Source: an uncultured Spirochaetota bacterium (GTDB taxonomy: Bacteria; Spirochaetota; Spirochaetia; JAFGXN01). From it: DNA of 64,000 nt. The DNA is taken from positions 81,843-145,842 of the forward strand of contig CALXKN010000003.1 of assembly GCA_944388995.1 (NCBI GenBank), written 5' to 3'. The notes under the pieces are model-generated. The model did no database searches. It worked only from the letters and a program-made list of their open reading frames with translations, and had not been told where the DNA came from. Position 1 is the stretch's first letter. The number at the start of each line of letters is the position of its first letter. Shown here in pieces: positions 7,697 to 18,400 of the stretch. The position numbers and the translations under genes were made by a program.

Positions 7697-10330
7697 ATGA
7701 TTGAAATGGAAAAAACGTACAATCCGAGGGATTTTGAGGAGAAAATTTATCGGCTGTGGGAAGAGAGAGGGAAATTCCGTCCGTCGGATTCTTCAAAAAA
7801 ACCGTTTGTCGTTGTCATTCCTCCTCCGAATGTCACCGGAATCCTTCACATGGGCCACGGTCTGAACAATTCACTGCAAGACATTTTGGTCCGTTATCAT
7901 CGCATGCTTGGCGAACCGACGCTGTGGGTTCCGGGAACCGATCACGCCGGAATTGCCACTCAAAACGTTGTTGAGCGGCAGCTGAAAAAAGAGGGGCTGA
8001 CGAAAGACGATCTTGGTCGGGATGCGTTTTTGGAACGGACATGGAAGGTCAAGGAAAAGCATCATGAAGTGATTGTTCGACAGCTGAAAAAAATCGGCTG
8101 TTCCTGTGATTGGTCGCGTGAACGGTTTACGATGGACGACGGTCTTTCCCGCGCCGTCCGCGAGGTTTTTGTCTCCTTGTATGAACGGGGATTGATTTAC
8201 CGCGGAGAATATTTGGTTAATTACTGTACATCCTGCGGGACGGCGCTGGCCGATGACGAAGTGGAACATGAAGAAGAACCGGGTAAGCTCTACCGGATCC
8301 GTTACCCTTACAGCGAAGGTGGCGGCGAATTGGTTGTGGCGACAACCCGTCCCGAAACGCTTTACGGAGATACGGCGGTGGCCGTTCACCCGGAAGATCC
8401 GCGTTACGCCGCTTTGGTCGGAAAAACCGTCGAATTACCGCTGACCGGCCGCTCGATTCCCGTGATTGCCGACGCTTACGTTGATCGGGAGTTCGGTTCC
8501 GGTGCGGTTAAAATTACGCCTGCACACGATCCGAACGACTGGGAAATCGGCTGCCGCCACGGTTTGCCGCGTATCAATTTGCTGACGCCCGACGGAAGAC
8601 TGAACGAAAACGCGCCGGCCTTCGTTCAGGGAAAAACCGTCGCAGAAGCCCGTGAATTGACCGTTGAAGCTCTGAAGCAAAAAGGGTTTTTTATCGATGC
8701 GGTTGACCTTCCTCATCAAGTCGGACACTGTTATCGCTGCCATACGATTGTCGAACCGTATATGTCGAATCAATGGTTCGTGAAAATGAAACCGTTGGCG
8801 CAAAAGGCACTTGCGGCATGGGAAAACGGCGATATTCGGTTTTTCCCAAAAAAATGGGAGAATACATACCGCCACTGGTTGGAGAACATCCGTGATTGGT
8901 GTATTTCCCGTCAATTGTGGTGGGGGCATCGGATTCCCGTGTGGTATTGCCGAGAGTGCGGCAAGATGATTGTCTCTCGGACGGATATCGAAAGTTGTCC
9001 CGAATGCGGTTCCGGTGAAGTAAAACAGGATGAAGATGTTCTGGATACTTGGTTTTCATCGTGGTTGTGGCCGTTTTCGACTCTCGGTTGGCCGGAAAAG
9101 ACGGCTGATTTGCAGAGATTTTATCCGACTTCGGTGCTGGTCACGGCTTACGATATTATCTTTTTCTGGGTCTCTCGTATGATTATGGCGGGATTGGAGT
9201 TCATGGGAGAAGTTCCGTTTAAAGATATTTACATCCATCAGTTGGTTCGGGATAAACAGGGACGGAAAATGAGTAAATCCCTGGGAAACGGAATCGATCC
9301 GCTTGAAATCGTCGAAGAATACGGCGCTGATGCGCTTAAATTTACGCTGGCTTACATGTCTTCTCAAGGACAGGATATTCTGATCGATAAAGATTCGTTT
9401 AAAATCGGCGCTAAGTTTGCCAATAAGATTTGGAACGCTTCCCGTTATATCCTTTCATCTGTCGATGATGATGACTGTGGCGATGTTCCGGAATTCGGCG
9501 TTTACGACAACTGGATTGAAACTCGCCTCCATACGGCAGCCGAAGCCGTCGCAGCGGCCATGCACGACTACAAATTCAATGAGGCGGCGCACGCGGTTTA
9601 TGAATATTTTTGGAACGATTTTTGCGATTGGTATATCGAAATTTCCAAATTGGAGTTTTACGACGCCGACGAAGCGAAAGCCCGTCGTGCGAAGCGCAAA
9701 TTGCTGTATTTTATGGAAAAATCGCTGCGTTTGATGCACCCGTTTTTGCCGTTTATTACCGAGGAAATTTATGCCAAACTGCCGGATTCGGTTCGTTATC
9801 CGATGCTGATTGATGCTCCGTTTCCGTCGGAGTGCGAAGCAGCCGTCGGAGCTGCGGCTCCGGTAACGGCTCTTCAGGAAGCGATCCGCGCTGTGAGAAC
9901 AGCCCGCAGCGAGTTTACAATTCCTCCCGATACAAAAATCCGTGTTGCCGTCAGATGCGATGCTGCGTCCGGGTTAACGGAGTTTTTCAAAAACGAACAG
10001 CCGCTTTTTTCTCATTTCGTAAAAGCTTCCGATTTAACAGTTACCGAAGGAGCGGTTGATTCAAAGGGCGCCGTTTCGATCATCGGAAACGGGTTTGAAG
10101 TGTTTGTCTACATCCGTGATGCCGTTGACGCGGTTAAAGAGGCGGAGAAGATGCGGAAGGAAATTGAAAAAACCGAAGCGTTTATCGAAAGAACAAAGGT
10201 TCGTCATTCCAACGAAAACTATCTTTCAAAAGCGCCCCGTCAGGTCATTGAAAAAGAGAAAGCGTCGTTAGAGGAAGCCGAGATTCGATTAAGAAAACTG
10301 AAAAAAAATCTTGAATTATTCGGCGAATAG
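7697..10330 (+). CDS. valS: Valyl-tRNA synthetase
   Basis: Class I synthetase charging tRNA-Val. 877 residues from the ATG at 7697, which follows a GGGGG ribosome site; a TTG 21 bases earlier is less likely. PPPNVTG and HMGH (51-54) mark the first half of the Rossmann fold, the CP1 editing domain that removes misacylated Thr lies at about 190-400, and KMSKS is at 524-528. Cys-rich zinc-binding motifs sit near 430-450. The C-terminus is the ValRS-type coiled coil (about 815-877). The next small gene starts 25 bases later. Confidence 0.97.
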   Translation: MIEMEKTYNPRDFEEKIYRLWEERGKFRPSDSSKKPFVVVIPPPNVTGILHMGHGLNNSLQDILVRYHRMLGEPTLWVPGTDHAGIATQNVVERQLKKEGLTKDDLGRDAFLERTWKVKEKHHEVIVRQLKKIGCSCDWSRERFTMDDGLSRAVREVFVSLYERGLIYRGEYLVNYCTSCGTALADDEVEHEEEPGKLYRIRYPYSEGGGELVVATTRPETLYGDTAVAVHPEDPRYAALVGKTVELPLTGRSIPVIADAYVDREFGSGAVKITPAHDPNDWEIGCRHGLPRINLLTPDGRLNENAPAFVQGKTVAEARELTVEALKQKGFFIDAVDLPHQVGHCYRCHTIVEPYMSNQWFVKMKPLAQKALAAWENGDIRFFPKKWENTYRHWLENIRDWCISRQLWWGHRIPVWYCRECGKMIVSRTDIESCPECGSGEVKQDEDVLDTWFSSWLWPFSTLGWPEKTADLQRFYPTSVLVTAYDIIFFWVSRMIMAGLEFMGEVPFKDIYIHQLVRDKQGRKMSKSLGNGIDPLEIVEEYGADALKFTLAYMSSQGQDILIDKDSFKIGAKFANKIWNASRYILSSVDDDDCGDVPEFGVYDNWIETRLHTAAEAVAAAMHDYKFNEAAHAVYEYFWNDFCDWYIEISKLEFYDADEAKARRAKRKLLYFMEKSLRLMHPFLPFITEEIYAKLPDSVRYPMLIDAPFPSECEAAVGAAAPVTALQEAIRAVRTARSEFTIPPDTKIRVAVRCDAASGLTEFFKNEQPLFSHFVKASDLTVTEGAVDSKGAVSIIGNGFEVFVYIRDAVDAVKEAEKMRKEIEKTEAFIERTKVRHSNENYLSKAPRQVIEKEKASLEEAEIRLRKLKKNLELFGE

Positions 10331-10355
10331 ATTTATAATAAGATTTGAGGATAAG

Positions 10356-10748
10356 ATGAGTTTTCTTAACGAAGAGATTTATAAAAAATATGTCAATACC
10401 AGCATTGAGGTATTTGATACCAAGAAATTCGCTCAAGTCAGCGGCAGTAATAAATATAAAATGGACACCATCACCAGAACTTTTGAAGGGCATGCGTTCC
10501 GTGTTTTGATGGATATGGAGCGGATGTACGCGAAAGGCGAATATTCGGAAATTCTGGGGAAATGCAACGAATTGATTCAAGTTGTCACTGAAGTCGGCGG
10601 CATTCGTTTGAATACGGTTCTTCATAATATGATTAAAGCGATTCGCAACGCTGATTACGACCGAATTCCCACCAGTTTTATTATTATGCAGGCTGAGATC
10701 GAGAAATTGGTCAATGAAATGAAAAACTTTGTAGACGAAACGGGTTGA
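10356..10748 (+). CDS. Small helical protein resembling an HPt domain without its histidine
   Basis: 130 residues from an ATG preceded by GAGGATAAG. The protein is predicted all-helical and soluble. Its second half (about 75-128) can be laid over the HPt four-helix fold: a segment CNELIQVVTEVGGIRL sits where histidine phosphotransfer domains have AH-x-LKG-x-A-x-x-x-G. The phospho-accepting His would be Asn and the Lys-Gly pair is missing. If homologous, it would be a phosphorylation-dead docking protein. The resemblance is weak and I do not recognise the family with certainty. It lies between valS and the XRE-cupin operon. Confidence 0.55.
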   Translation: MSFLNEEIYKKYVNTSIEVFDTKKFAQVSGSNKYKMDTITRTFEGHAFRVLMDMERMYAKGEYSEILGKCNELIQVVTEVGGIRLNTVLHNMIKAIRNADYDRIPTSFIIMQAEIEKLVNEMKNFVDETG

Positions 10749-10832
10749 CCCGACTCTTTTCGTATGAGTTCATAACAATCCGACCGTCCGCTTTTATCTT
10801 AAATGAAATAATGCATCACAGCAGGAGGTTTT

Positions 10833-11399
10833 ATGGCTCAGTCTTTGGGTGAAAAAATCAGAAAGGTCAGAGAATTTAGAAAAATTTCATTGGAGGATCT
10901 CTCCAAAAAAACCGGTTATTCAAAAGAGTTTTTAGGCGGTTTGGAAGACGGAAGCCGGATGACGACATTGGGAACGCTGATGGTCATTGCCAAGGGAATG
11001 GGGCTGCGTGTCGGAACCTTTTTGGATGATAATGAAAAGTTGGGACCGGCGGTAATGCGGAAATCCGAAAGAGGCAGCGGTGTGCGTTTTGCGGCGCGGA
11101 CAGAGAGCGTTCACGGCGATCTGTCATTTTTACCGCTGGCACATGATCAAGCCGGTCGGCATATGGAACCCTTTATCATCGACATTGCGGCATCAACAGC
11201 CGAAAATTATCAGCTTTCACAACATGAAGGAGAAGAATTTATTTACGTTCTCTCCGGACGGGTGGAAATCTGCTACGGCAAGGATAAATTCGTTCTGGAA
11301 GAGGGCGATTCGATTTATTACGATTCGATTGTTCCTCATTCGGTTCACAGCGCCGGCGATTCGGATTCCCGTATTTTAGCCGTTGTTTATACAGCTTAA
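10833..11399 (+). CDS. XRE-family regulator with C-terminal cupin domain (module 1)
   Basis: 188 residues. Residues 7-65 form a lambda-repressor type HTH ([21 protein letters not shown]), followed by a cupin_2 beta-barrel (about 105-187) with the [12 protein letters not shown] motif and a second PHSVH motif that supplies metal-site histidines. Proteins of this shape sense a small metabolite through the cupin and control a neighbouring operon. The ATG follows AGGAGG. It is 11 bases from an acyl-CoA synthetase gene, and a second copy of the same pair follows, so it probably regulates acyl-CoA formation. The ligand is unknown. Confidence 0.88.
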   Translation: MAQSLGEKIRKVREFRKISLEDLSKKTGYSKEFLGGLEDGSRMTTLGTLMVIAKGMGLRVGTFLDDNEKLGPAVMRKSERGSGVRFAARTESVHGDLSFLPLAHDQAGRHMEPFIIDIAASTAENYQLSQHEGEEFIYVLSGRVEICYGKDKFVLEEGDSIYYDSIVPHSVHSAGDSDSRILAVVYTA

Positions 11400-11410
11400 G
11401 AGGCGGCGTT

Positions 11411-13060
11411 ATGAATTATATCGAAAAGACGCTGTTTCAGGTGCTGAAGGAGAATGCCGAACGATTTCCGGATAAGGAGTTTGTCATTTATGCCGATCGC
11501 AATTTACGTTTTACCTATGCTGGCTTTCTCGAACGGGTGGATCACTTGGCGCGCGGTTTATATTCCATCGGTGTGCGCCGCGGCGATCATGTCGGCGTTT
11601 GGGCAACCAATGTTCCCGATTGGCTGACATTGCTTTTTGCTTCCGCTCGTATCGGAGCGATTTTGGTCACCGTTAATACAAATTATAAAACGCATGAGGC
11701 GGAATATCTGATTAAAGACGCCGACATTCATACGCTGTGTCTGATTGACGGCTACCGCGACTGCGATTACGTTGAAATGACTTACGAATTGGTTCCGGAA
11801 CTGAAGGAGGCGGCGCGCGGTGCTCTTATCAGCGAACGTTTTCCTCAACTGCGGAATGTGGTGTTTATGGGGCCGGAAAAAAAATCGGGAATGTATAATA
11901 TTCCAGAACTGCTTCTTTTAGGCTCGTATCAAGAGATCGATTTGGATGCGATTACGGCTTCCTTGGATCCCAACGATGTTGTTAATATGCAGTACACCTC
12001 CGGAACAACCGGATTCCCGAAAGGAGTGCAGCTGACACATCGCAATATTCTTAATAACGGATTTAACATCGGTGAATGTCAGAAATTTACGGAAAAGACG
12101 ATTCTCTGTCTGCCGGTGCCTCTGTTTCACTGTTTCGGTTTGGTTTTAGGAATCATGGCGCTTTATACGCATGCAGGAACCGTCGTCGTCATCGAAAACT
12201 TCGACCCGCTGTTGGTACTGGCATCGGTAGAAAAAGAACGGTGTACCGCGTTGTATGGGGTTCCGACTATGTTCATTGCCGAGCTGAACCACCCGATGTT
12301 TTCGTTGTTTGATTTGTCGTCGCTGAGGACGGGAATTATGGCGGGTTCGCTCTGTCCTGTCGAAGTCATGCAGCAGGTTATCGACAAAATGAACATGAAA
12401 GACATTACCATTGCTTACGGATTGACGGAAGCTTCGCCGGTGATGACGCAGACGAGGACAAGCGACAGTTTGGAGGTGAAGGTTCACACTGTTGGACGGG
12501 AACTTCCGGGAATTGAAGTGACGGTACGGAATCCCGAAACGGGAGAGGAGTGTCCTGTCGGTGTCCAGGGGGAAATGTGCTGCCGCGGCTATAATGTCAT
12601 GAAAGGATACTACAAGCGGCCCCAAGAGACGGCAGAGTGTATCGACGCCGATGGTTGGCTGCACTCCGGAGATTTGGGCATCAAAGACGAAAACGGAAAC
12701 TACCGCATTACCGGCCGGATCAAAGACATGATTATTCGCGGAGGAGAGAATATTTATCCGCGTGAAATCGAAGAGTTCATTTATCAGATGCCGGAGGTTC
12801 GCGACGTTCAGGTCGCCGGAATCCCCAGTAAAAAATACGGAGAAGAGGTTGGCGCTTTCATTATTTTAAACGAAGGAGCGTCGCTTGATGAACAGGACGT
12901 TAAGTCGTTTTGTAAAGGGAAAATTTCCAGACATAAAATTCCCAAATATGTCTTTTTTGTCAGCGAATTTCCTTTGACCGGAAGCGGGAAAATTCAGAAA
13001 TTCAAGCTAGGCGGCATCGGATTGAAGCTTTTGGAAGAAGCGGGAACGGAGGTCATTTGA
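11411..13060 (+). CDS. AMP-forming acyl-CoA synthetase (module 1)
   Basis: 549 residues of the ANL superfamily, which activates a carboxylic acid with ATP to an acyl-AMP and then transfers it to CoA. The AMP-binding P-loop [11 protein letters not shown] is near residue 195. The A8 hinge motif [16 protein letters not shown] is in the C-terminal part, and the A10 motif SGKIQKFKL carries the catalytic Lys. Overall it resembles FadD-like medium/long-chain fatty-acid ligases. It sits between two XRE-cupin genes with 11- and 1-base gaps, so it is in an operon. Substrate chain length cannot be fixed from sequence. Confidence 0.88.
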   Translation: MNYIEKTLFQVLKENAERFPDKEFVIYADRNLRFTYAGFLERVDHLARGLYSIGVRRGDHVGVWATNVPDWLTLLFASARIGAILVTVNTNYKTHEAEYLIKDADIHTLCLIDGYRDCDYVEMTYELVPELKEAARGALISERFPQLRNVVFMGPEKKSGMYNIPELLLLGSYQEIDLDAITASLDPNDVVNMQYTSGTTGFPKGVQLTHRNILNNGFNIGECQKFTEKTILCLPVPLFHCFGLVLGIMALYTHAGTVVVIENFDPLLVLASVEKERCTALYGVPTMFIAELNHPMFSLFDLSSLRTGIMAGSLCPVEVMQQVIDKMNMKDITIAYGLTEASPVMTQTRTSDSLEVKVHTVGRELPGIEVTVRNPETGEECPVGVQGEMCCRGYNVMKGYYKRPQETAECIDADGWLHSGDLGIKDENGNYRITGRIKDMIIRGGENIYPREIEEFIYQMPEVRDVQVAGIPSKKYGEEVGAFIILNEGASLDEQDVKSFCKGKISRHKIPKYVFFVSEFPLTGSGKIQKFKLGGIGLKLLEEAGTEVI

Positions 13061-13061
13061 A

Positions 13062-13610
13062 ATGGATCACAAAAAGCTAATCGGTGAGCGAATTAAGGCG
13101 CTGAGGGAAGACTGCGAGCTCTCTCTTGAGACATTGGCTGAAAAGCTCTGCGTTTCAGCTGAATTTCTGAATCGTGTGGAAGAGGGAGCGGCAGAGGTTT
13201 CGGTCAGCGTCTTACATCAAATCGGACGGATTTGCGGCGTCGATTTAACGACGCTTTTGACCGGAGAAAGCCCCCGGCTGCATTCGTTTACCGTTACGCC
13301 GGCGGGAAAAGGCGTCGACGTACATCGCCGCGCGGAATATGCGTATCAATCGCTCGCCGCCAATTTTGCCGGGCGTAAGGCTGAACCGTTTTTGGTCACC
13401 GTTCCTCCCGGTAAGAATAAAGAGGTGAAAAAATATCATCACGACGGTCAGGAATTCAATTATGTTCTGAAAGGGGAAATTCGGTTTTTCATTGGCGAAC
13501 ACGAAGCGCTTTTGAAAGAGGGCGATTCCATTTATTTTGATTCCGCGCAGGATCACGCTATGCAGGTAGTCGGCGACGAACCGGCGCTTTTTTTAGCTGT
13601 TATTTTATAG
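13062..13610 (+). CDS. XRE-family regulator with C-terminal cupin domain (module 2)
   Basis: 182 residues with the same layout as the gene at 10833: HTH at about 7-65 (LSLETLAEKLCVSAEFLNRVE), then a cupin barrel with HDGQEFNYVLKG and DHAM motifs. The two copies share architecture but are clearly diverged, so the duplication is old. The start codon lies one base after the stop of the preceding acyl-CoA synthetase, indicating translational coupling, and the second synthetase follows after 9 bases. Likely a ligand-responsive DNA-binding protein for this locus. Confidence 0.87.
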   Translation: MDHKKLIGERIKALREDCELSLETLAEKLCVSAEFLNRVEEGAAEVSVSVLHQIGRICGVDLTTLLTGESPRLHSFTVTPAGKGVDVHRRAEYAYQSLAANFAGRKAEPFLVTVPPGKNKEVKKYHHDGQEFNYVLKGEIRFFIGEHEALLKEGDSIYFDSAQDHAMQVVGDEPALFLAVIL

Positions 13611-13619
13611 GAGACGCAG

Positions 13620-15275
13620 ATGAATTTGTACAACCGATTTGCGACCGGACCTTTCGATCGATTGGAAGATTATCTGACAAAATTGAAAATCACTGTTCCT
13701 GAAGATTTTAATTTCGGATACGACGTCGTTGATGTGTACGCGCGGGAGGCTCCCGATAAAAAAGCGTTGGTTTGGTGCAACGATGAAACCGAGAGAACCT
13801 TTACGTTTGCCGAAATGAGTGAATTGAGCAACCGGGCGGCCGGTTTTTTTCGGCGTCACGGTATCGGGAAAGGCGACGCTGTTATGTTGATTTTGAAGCG
13901 GCGTTATCAGTATTGGTATGCGTTGACGGCATTGCATAAATTAGGTGCAGTCGCTATTCCCGCTACTCATTTGCTGACCAAAAAAGATTTGATTTACCGC
14001 AATAATGCGGCGTCGGTGAAGATGATCTTGACTGTCAATGAGGAAGAAATCCGCACTCACGTTGAAGCGGCACTGCCGCAGTCGCCGACGGTTCAGGCGG
14101 TTGCTTCGGTTGGCGGTGCGGCGGACGGCTGGCTGGATTTCGATGCGGAAATTCAAAACGAGAGCGGCCGCTTGGAAAGGGTAGCGACACGAAAAAACGA
14201 ACCGATATTGATTTACTTCACCTCGGGAACAAGCGGCCATCCGAAAATGGTGCTCCATAATCACGCTTATCCGCTCGGTCACATTGTGACGGCAAAATAT
14301 TGGCAGAATGTTGAGGACGACGGTCTTCATCTGACAGTTTCCGAAACCGGTTGGGCTAAGGCTGCTTGGGGGAAAATTTACGGTCAGTGGATTTGCGGCG
14401 CTGTCGTGTTTGTTTACGATATGGAGCACTTTCACGCAGCGGCTCTGCTCGAAAAAATTCAGAAATACCGTGTTTCAACTTTTTGTGCTCCGCCGACGAT
14501 TTATCGTTTCATGATGCTGGAAGATCTTTCTCATTACGATTTTTCATCGGTGAAATACAGCGTCGTTGCCGGAGAGCCGCTGAGTCCCGAGATTTTCAAG
14601 TCGTTTTATGAGAAAACGGGGCTTTCGTTAAAAGAAGGTTACGGTCAAACCGAATTGGCAATCACTGTAATGACGCCGGCACAGCTTCCTTCCAAACCCG
14701 GCTCCATGGGAATTCCTGTTCCTCTTTACGACGTTAAATTGGTTGATGAAAACGGAAATCCAGTGGCGGCGGGAGAAAATGGGCAGATTGCCATCGATAT
14801 TTCAAAGGAATATCCCGTTTCGCTGTTTGACGGTTATTATCGCGACAAAGAGCGGACCGATTCGGTAATGCATGACGGTTTATACTACACCGGCGACATT
14901 GCGTGGAAAGACGAAGAGGGGTATCTTTGGTTTGTCGGCCGCGCCGACGATGTTATTAAAAGTTCGGGATATCGAATCGGTCCGTTTGAGGTTGAAAGCG
15001 CTCTTCTGGAACATGAGGCTGTCTTTGAATGCGCCGTTACGCCCGCTCCCGATCCGATTCGCGGACAGGTTGTCAAAGCGACTATCCGCCTTCACGAAGG
15101 ATTCTCTCCTTCCGAAGAACTGAAAAAAGAGCTGCAGAGACACGTTAAAGAGACAACGGCTCCGTATAAATATCCGAGAATTATCGAATTTGTGGACGAA
15201 ATGCCGAAAACCATCAGCGGAAAAATCCGCCGCGCTGTCATCAAAGGCACCGTAAAAGACAACGACGACGTTTAA
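13620..15275 (+). CDS. AMP-forming acyl-CoA synthetase (module 2)
   Basis: 551 residues of the ANL superfamily. The phosphate-binding loop is YFTSGTSGHPKM near residue 200. The hinge motif GRADDVIKSSGYRIGPFEVE and the final SGKIRRAVIK with the catalytic Lys are present. Its motif variants look more like acetyl/medium-chain acyl-CoA synthetases (AcsM/BclM type) than like the FadD-like first copy, so the two enzymes probably take different acids. It is the last gene of the four-gene operon, with a weak hairpin just downstream. AGGAGA precedes the ATG. Confidence 0.87.
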   Translation: MNLYNRFATGPFDRLEDYLTKLKITVPEDFNFGYDVVDVYAREAPDKKALVWCNDETERTFTFAEMSELSNRAAGFFRRHGIGKGDAVMLILKRRYQYWYALTALHKLGAVAIPATHLLTKKDLIYRNNAASVKMILTVNEEEIRTHVEAALPQSPTVQAVASVGGAADGWLDFDAEIQNESGRLERVATRKNEPILIYFTSGTSGHPKMVLHNHAYPLGHIVTAKYWQNVEDDGLHLTVSETGWAKAAWGKIYGQWICGAVVFVYDMEHFHAAALLEKIQKYRVSTFCAPPTIYRFMMLEDLSHYDFSSVKYSVVAGEPLSPEIFKSFYEKTGLSLKEGYGQTELAITVMTPAQLPSKPGSMGIPVPLYDVKLVDENGNPVAAGENGQIAIDISKEYPVSLFDGYYRDKERTDSVMHDGLYYTGDIAWKDEEGYLWFVGRADDVIKSSGYRIGPFEVESALLEHEAVFECAVTPAPDPIRGQVVKATIRLHEGFSPSEELKKELQRHVKETTAPYKYPRIIEFVDEMPKTISGKIRRAVIKGTVKDNDDV

Positions 15276-15281
15276 CCGTTG

Positions 15282-15310
15282 CCGCAGCAGTCGTGCGGTA
15301 CGGCCGTTTT
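15282..15310 (+). terminator. Weak hairpin terminator after the acyl-CoA synthetase operon
   Basis: CCGCA (15282-15286) pairs with TGCGG (15294-15298), flanked by a possible outer CCG/CGG pairing, and a short TTTT run ends at 15310. The stem is short, so this is tentative. Confidence 0.35.
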
Positions 15311-15381
15311 CATCTGTGAATTTCCGTCAGGATGCCTCTTCCCTATTGAAATTTTACTCTGTTTGCCGTATTATTTACGAG

Positions 15382-15387
15382 TATAAT
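15382..15387 (+). promoter_or_regulatory. -10 element upstream of ileS
   Basis: A perfect TATAAT in an AT-rich stretch, 29 bases before the ileS start codon. No good -35 is visible at 16-18 bases upstream. The predicted start near 15394 would leave a short leader containing the GGGGAGG ribosome site (15407-15413 region). Confidence 0.4.
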
Positions 15388-15416
15388 AGGGTAAATTTCA
15401 ATCCCGGGGAGGAATT

Positions 15417-18400
15417 TTGTATCAACCGGTCGATCCGAAAGTCAGTTTTCCGAAGATGGAGGAAGCTGTCTTAAAATTTTGGGAAGAGAATTCGATTTTT
15501 GAAGCGTCATTAAAAAACCGTGCGGACGCCGAAAAATTTATTTTTTACGACGGTCCTCCGTTTGCGACCGGAAAGCCGCACTACGGCCATTTGCTGGCGG
15601 GAACCATTAAAGACGTCGTTCCCCGTTTTCAAACCATGCGGGGAAAGTATGTGGAACGGGTTTTCGGATGGGATTGTCACGGACTGCCGATTGAGGCGTT
15701 GGCTCAAGAGGCGCTGAATTTAAAAGGAACGGCTGCCGTTTTCGAAGCGGGGGTTGACCGTTTCAATGATCAGTGCCGTTCAATGGTTTCGACTTACGTT
15801 GACGAATGGGAGAAGACCGTCACTCGTATGGGGCGATGGGTTGATTTCAAAAACGGCTACAAAACCATGGACAAAGATTTCATGGAGTCGGTTTGGTGGG
15901 TCTTCAAGCAGCTTTACGATCAAGGGCGGATTTACAAATCTTACCGCATTATGCCGTACAGCTGGAAACTGACGACGCCGCTTTCCAATTTCGAAGCCGG
16001 AAGCAACTACAAAATGGTTCAGGATCCCTCCGTGACGGTAAAGGTCAGAATTTTAGACGCTGTTCCCGGATTGAACGCTTCAACACCGGTGTACGCGCTT
16101 CTGTGGACCACCACGCCGTGGACGCTGCCGTCCAACTTGGCGTTGTGCGTCGGACCGGAAATTGATTACGTCGCGGCGGAAGATACCGAAAGCGGAGAAA
16201 TTTACCTGATGGCGAAGGCGCGGTTGAATGCCTACTACCGCAGCGAATCGGAGTACCGCATTGCGGCTGAATACAAAGGCGGCGATTTGACCGGTTTGCA
16301 CTATGAACCGCTGTTTCCGTACTTTGCCGATACTCCGAATGCGTTTGTGATTTTACAGGACGGTTATGTTTCGACTGAAGACGGAACCGGCATTGTTCAT
16401 ATTGCTCCCGCTTACGGTGAAGACGATTTTCGCGTTTGCAAAGCCGCCGGAATCGGTATTGTCGATCCGTTGGACGACTCCTGCCGTTTTACGGATCGGG
16501 TTCCCGAGTATTCCGGACAGTTCTGCAAAGACGCCGATTCGGCAATTATCCGCCGCCTGAAAGATGAACGCAAACTGATTCGCCGCGAAACTGTGACGCA
16601 CAGTTATCCGTTTTGCGACCGCACCGATACGCCTCTCATTTACCGTGCCATCGAGGCGTGGTATGTGCGTATTGAAGATGTTCGCGACCGTTTTTGCGCT
16701 TGCAACGACACGGTCAAGTGGATCCCTGAATACGTCGGCGCAAAGCGGTTCGGCAACTGGCTGAAAGAGGCGAAAGACTGGAACATCTCCCGAAACCGTT
16801 TTTGGGGCTCCTGTATTCCGATTTGGATTAATGAAGCCGATTCGGAAGATCGTATCTGTATCGGTTCGGTGGCCGAATTGGAGAATCTGTCGGGGCAAAA
16901 GGTTGAAGATTTGCACAAACACGTCATCGATCGAATTGTGATTCAAAAAGACGGCAAAACGTACCGCCGAACGCCGGAAGTTCTCGACTGTTGGTTCGAA
17001 TCCGGATCGATGCCTTACGCTCAGCACCATTATCCGTTCGAAAAAAAGGGGCGGGAAGCGGAGTTTTTCCCTGCCGATTTTATCGCCGAAGGACTGGATC
17101 AGACTCGCGGCTGGTTTTACACGCTGATGGTGTTGGGAACGCTGCTTTTCAATCAAAGTCCTTACCGAAATGTCGTTGTCAATGGTCTGATTTTGGCTGA
17201 AGACGGCATGAAAATGTCGAAACGTAAAAAAAATTATCCCGACCCCTCTGAAATCATTGACGGATACGGCGCCGACGCACTTCGTTTTTATCTGATGAGT
17301 TCGCCGGTGGTTCGGGCTGAAAATCTCAAATTTTCCAAAGACGGTGTCTGCGAAGTTTTACGCAACGTCATTCTGCCGCTCTGGAACGCGTACAGTTTTT
17401 TTGTTACTTACGCTAATATTGACAGTGCCGAAGCGAAACTCATTGAAGAGTCCCCTCGCAATCCGCTGGACCGTTGGATTCTCTCCGAGGCGGAGCGTAT
17501 GAATGCATCCGTCATTGACAATATGGAAAAGTACGAATTGAGCAAAGCGTGCGAACCGATTCTCAAATTCCTCGATCTGCTCAATAACTGGTACATCCGC
17601 CGGAGCCGCCGCCGTTTTTGGAAGAGTGAAAACGATCGGGACAAGGAACAGGCCTACGATACGCTTTATACGGTGCTGATGAAGCTGATTAAGACGGCGG
17701 CGCCGTTTATTCCGTTTGTGACCGAAGCGATTTACCGAAATCTGCGGACAGACAGCATGCCGGAAAGCGTTCATTTGTGTGATTATCCCGAACCGGATAA
17801 AAATCGCCGAGATCCGGCGCTTGAACAAAAAATGGAAGTGACTCGCCACGCCGTTGTCATGGGGCGGGCGCTGAGGGCGGCGCATTCACTGAAAACCCGA
17901 TTGCCGCTGAAAGAGATGCACATCGTAACCCGCGATCGAGAGGAGCGCAATATTCTCCGGCAAATGGAAGATTTCATTAAAGAAGAGCTCAACGTCAAAT
18001 CGATTGTTTTTAAAGATAACGAAGACGCGCTGGTCGAATATTCCGCTAAAGCCGATTTCAAAAAACTCGGTTCGCGGCTGGGTAAATCAATGAAGGCGGC
18101 CGCCGATCAAATTTCCCGCTTGACAGGTTCCGAGATTCAGTCGCTGATTGACGGAGCGGTTCTTTCCATCGATGTTGACGGCTTCGGTCCGCTCGATTTG
18201 AATCTCGATTCAATCATCGTTCAGCGTCGCGAGAAGGACAATCTCAAAATTCTGAATGAAGATTCTCTGACAGTCGCTTTTGACACGCAAATCACCGAAG
18301 ATCTGAAAAACGAAGGTTTGGCTCGGGATTTTATCCGAGCGGTGCAAAATTTGCGAAAAGAGAGCGGTTTTGAGGTTTCCGACCGCATTCGAACGGGATG

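Noticed and set aside
10739..10760. Small GC hairpin after the HPt-like gene
   Set aside because: The stem is only four bases around TTGA with a poor T-run, too weak to call a terminator.
16353..17156. A 267-codon open frame on the minus strand
   Set aside because: It lies wholly antisense to ileS, whose motifs are intact, and has no ribosome site or domain-like sequence.
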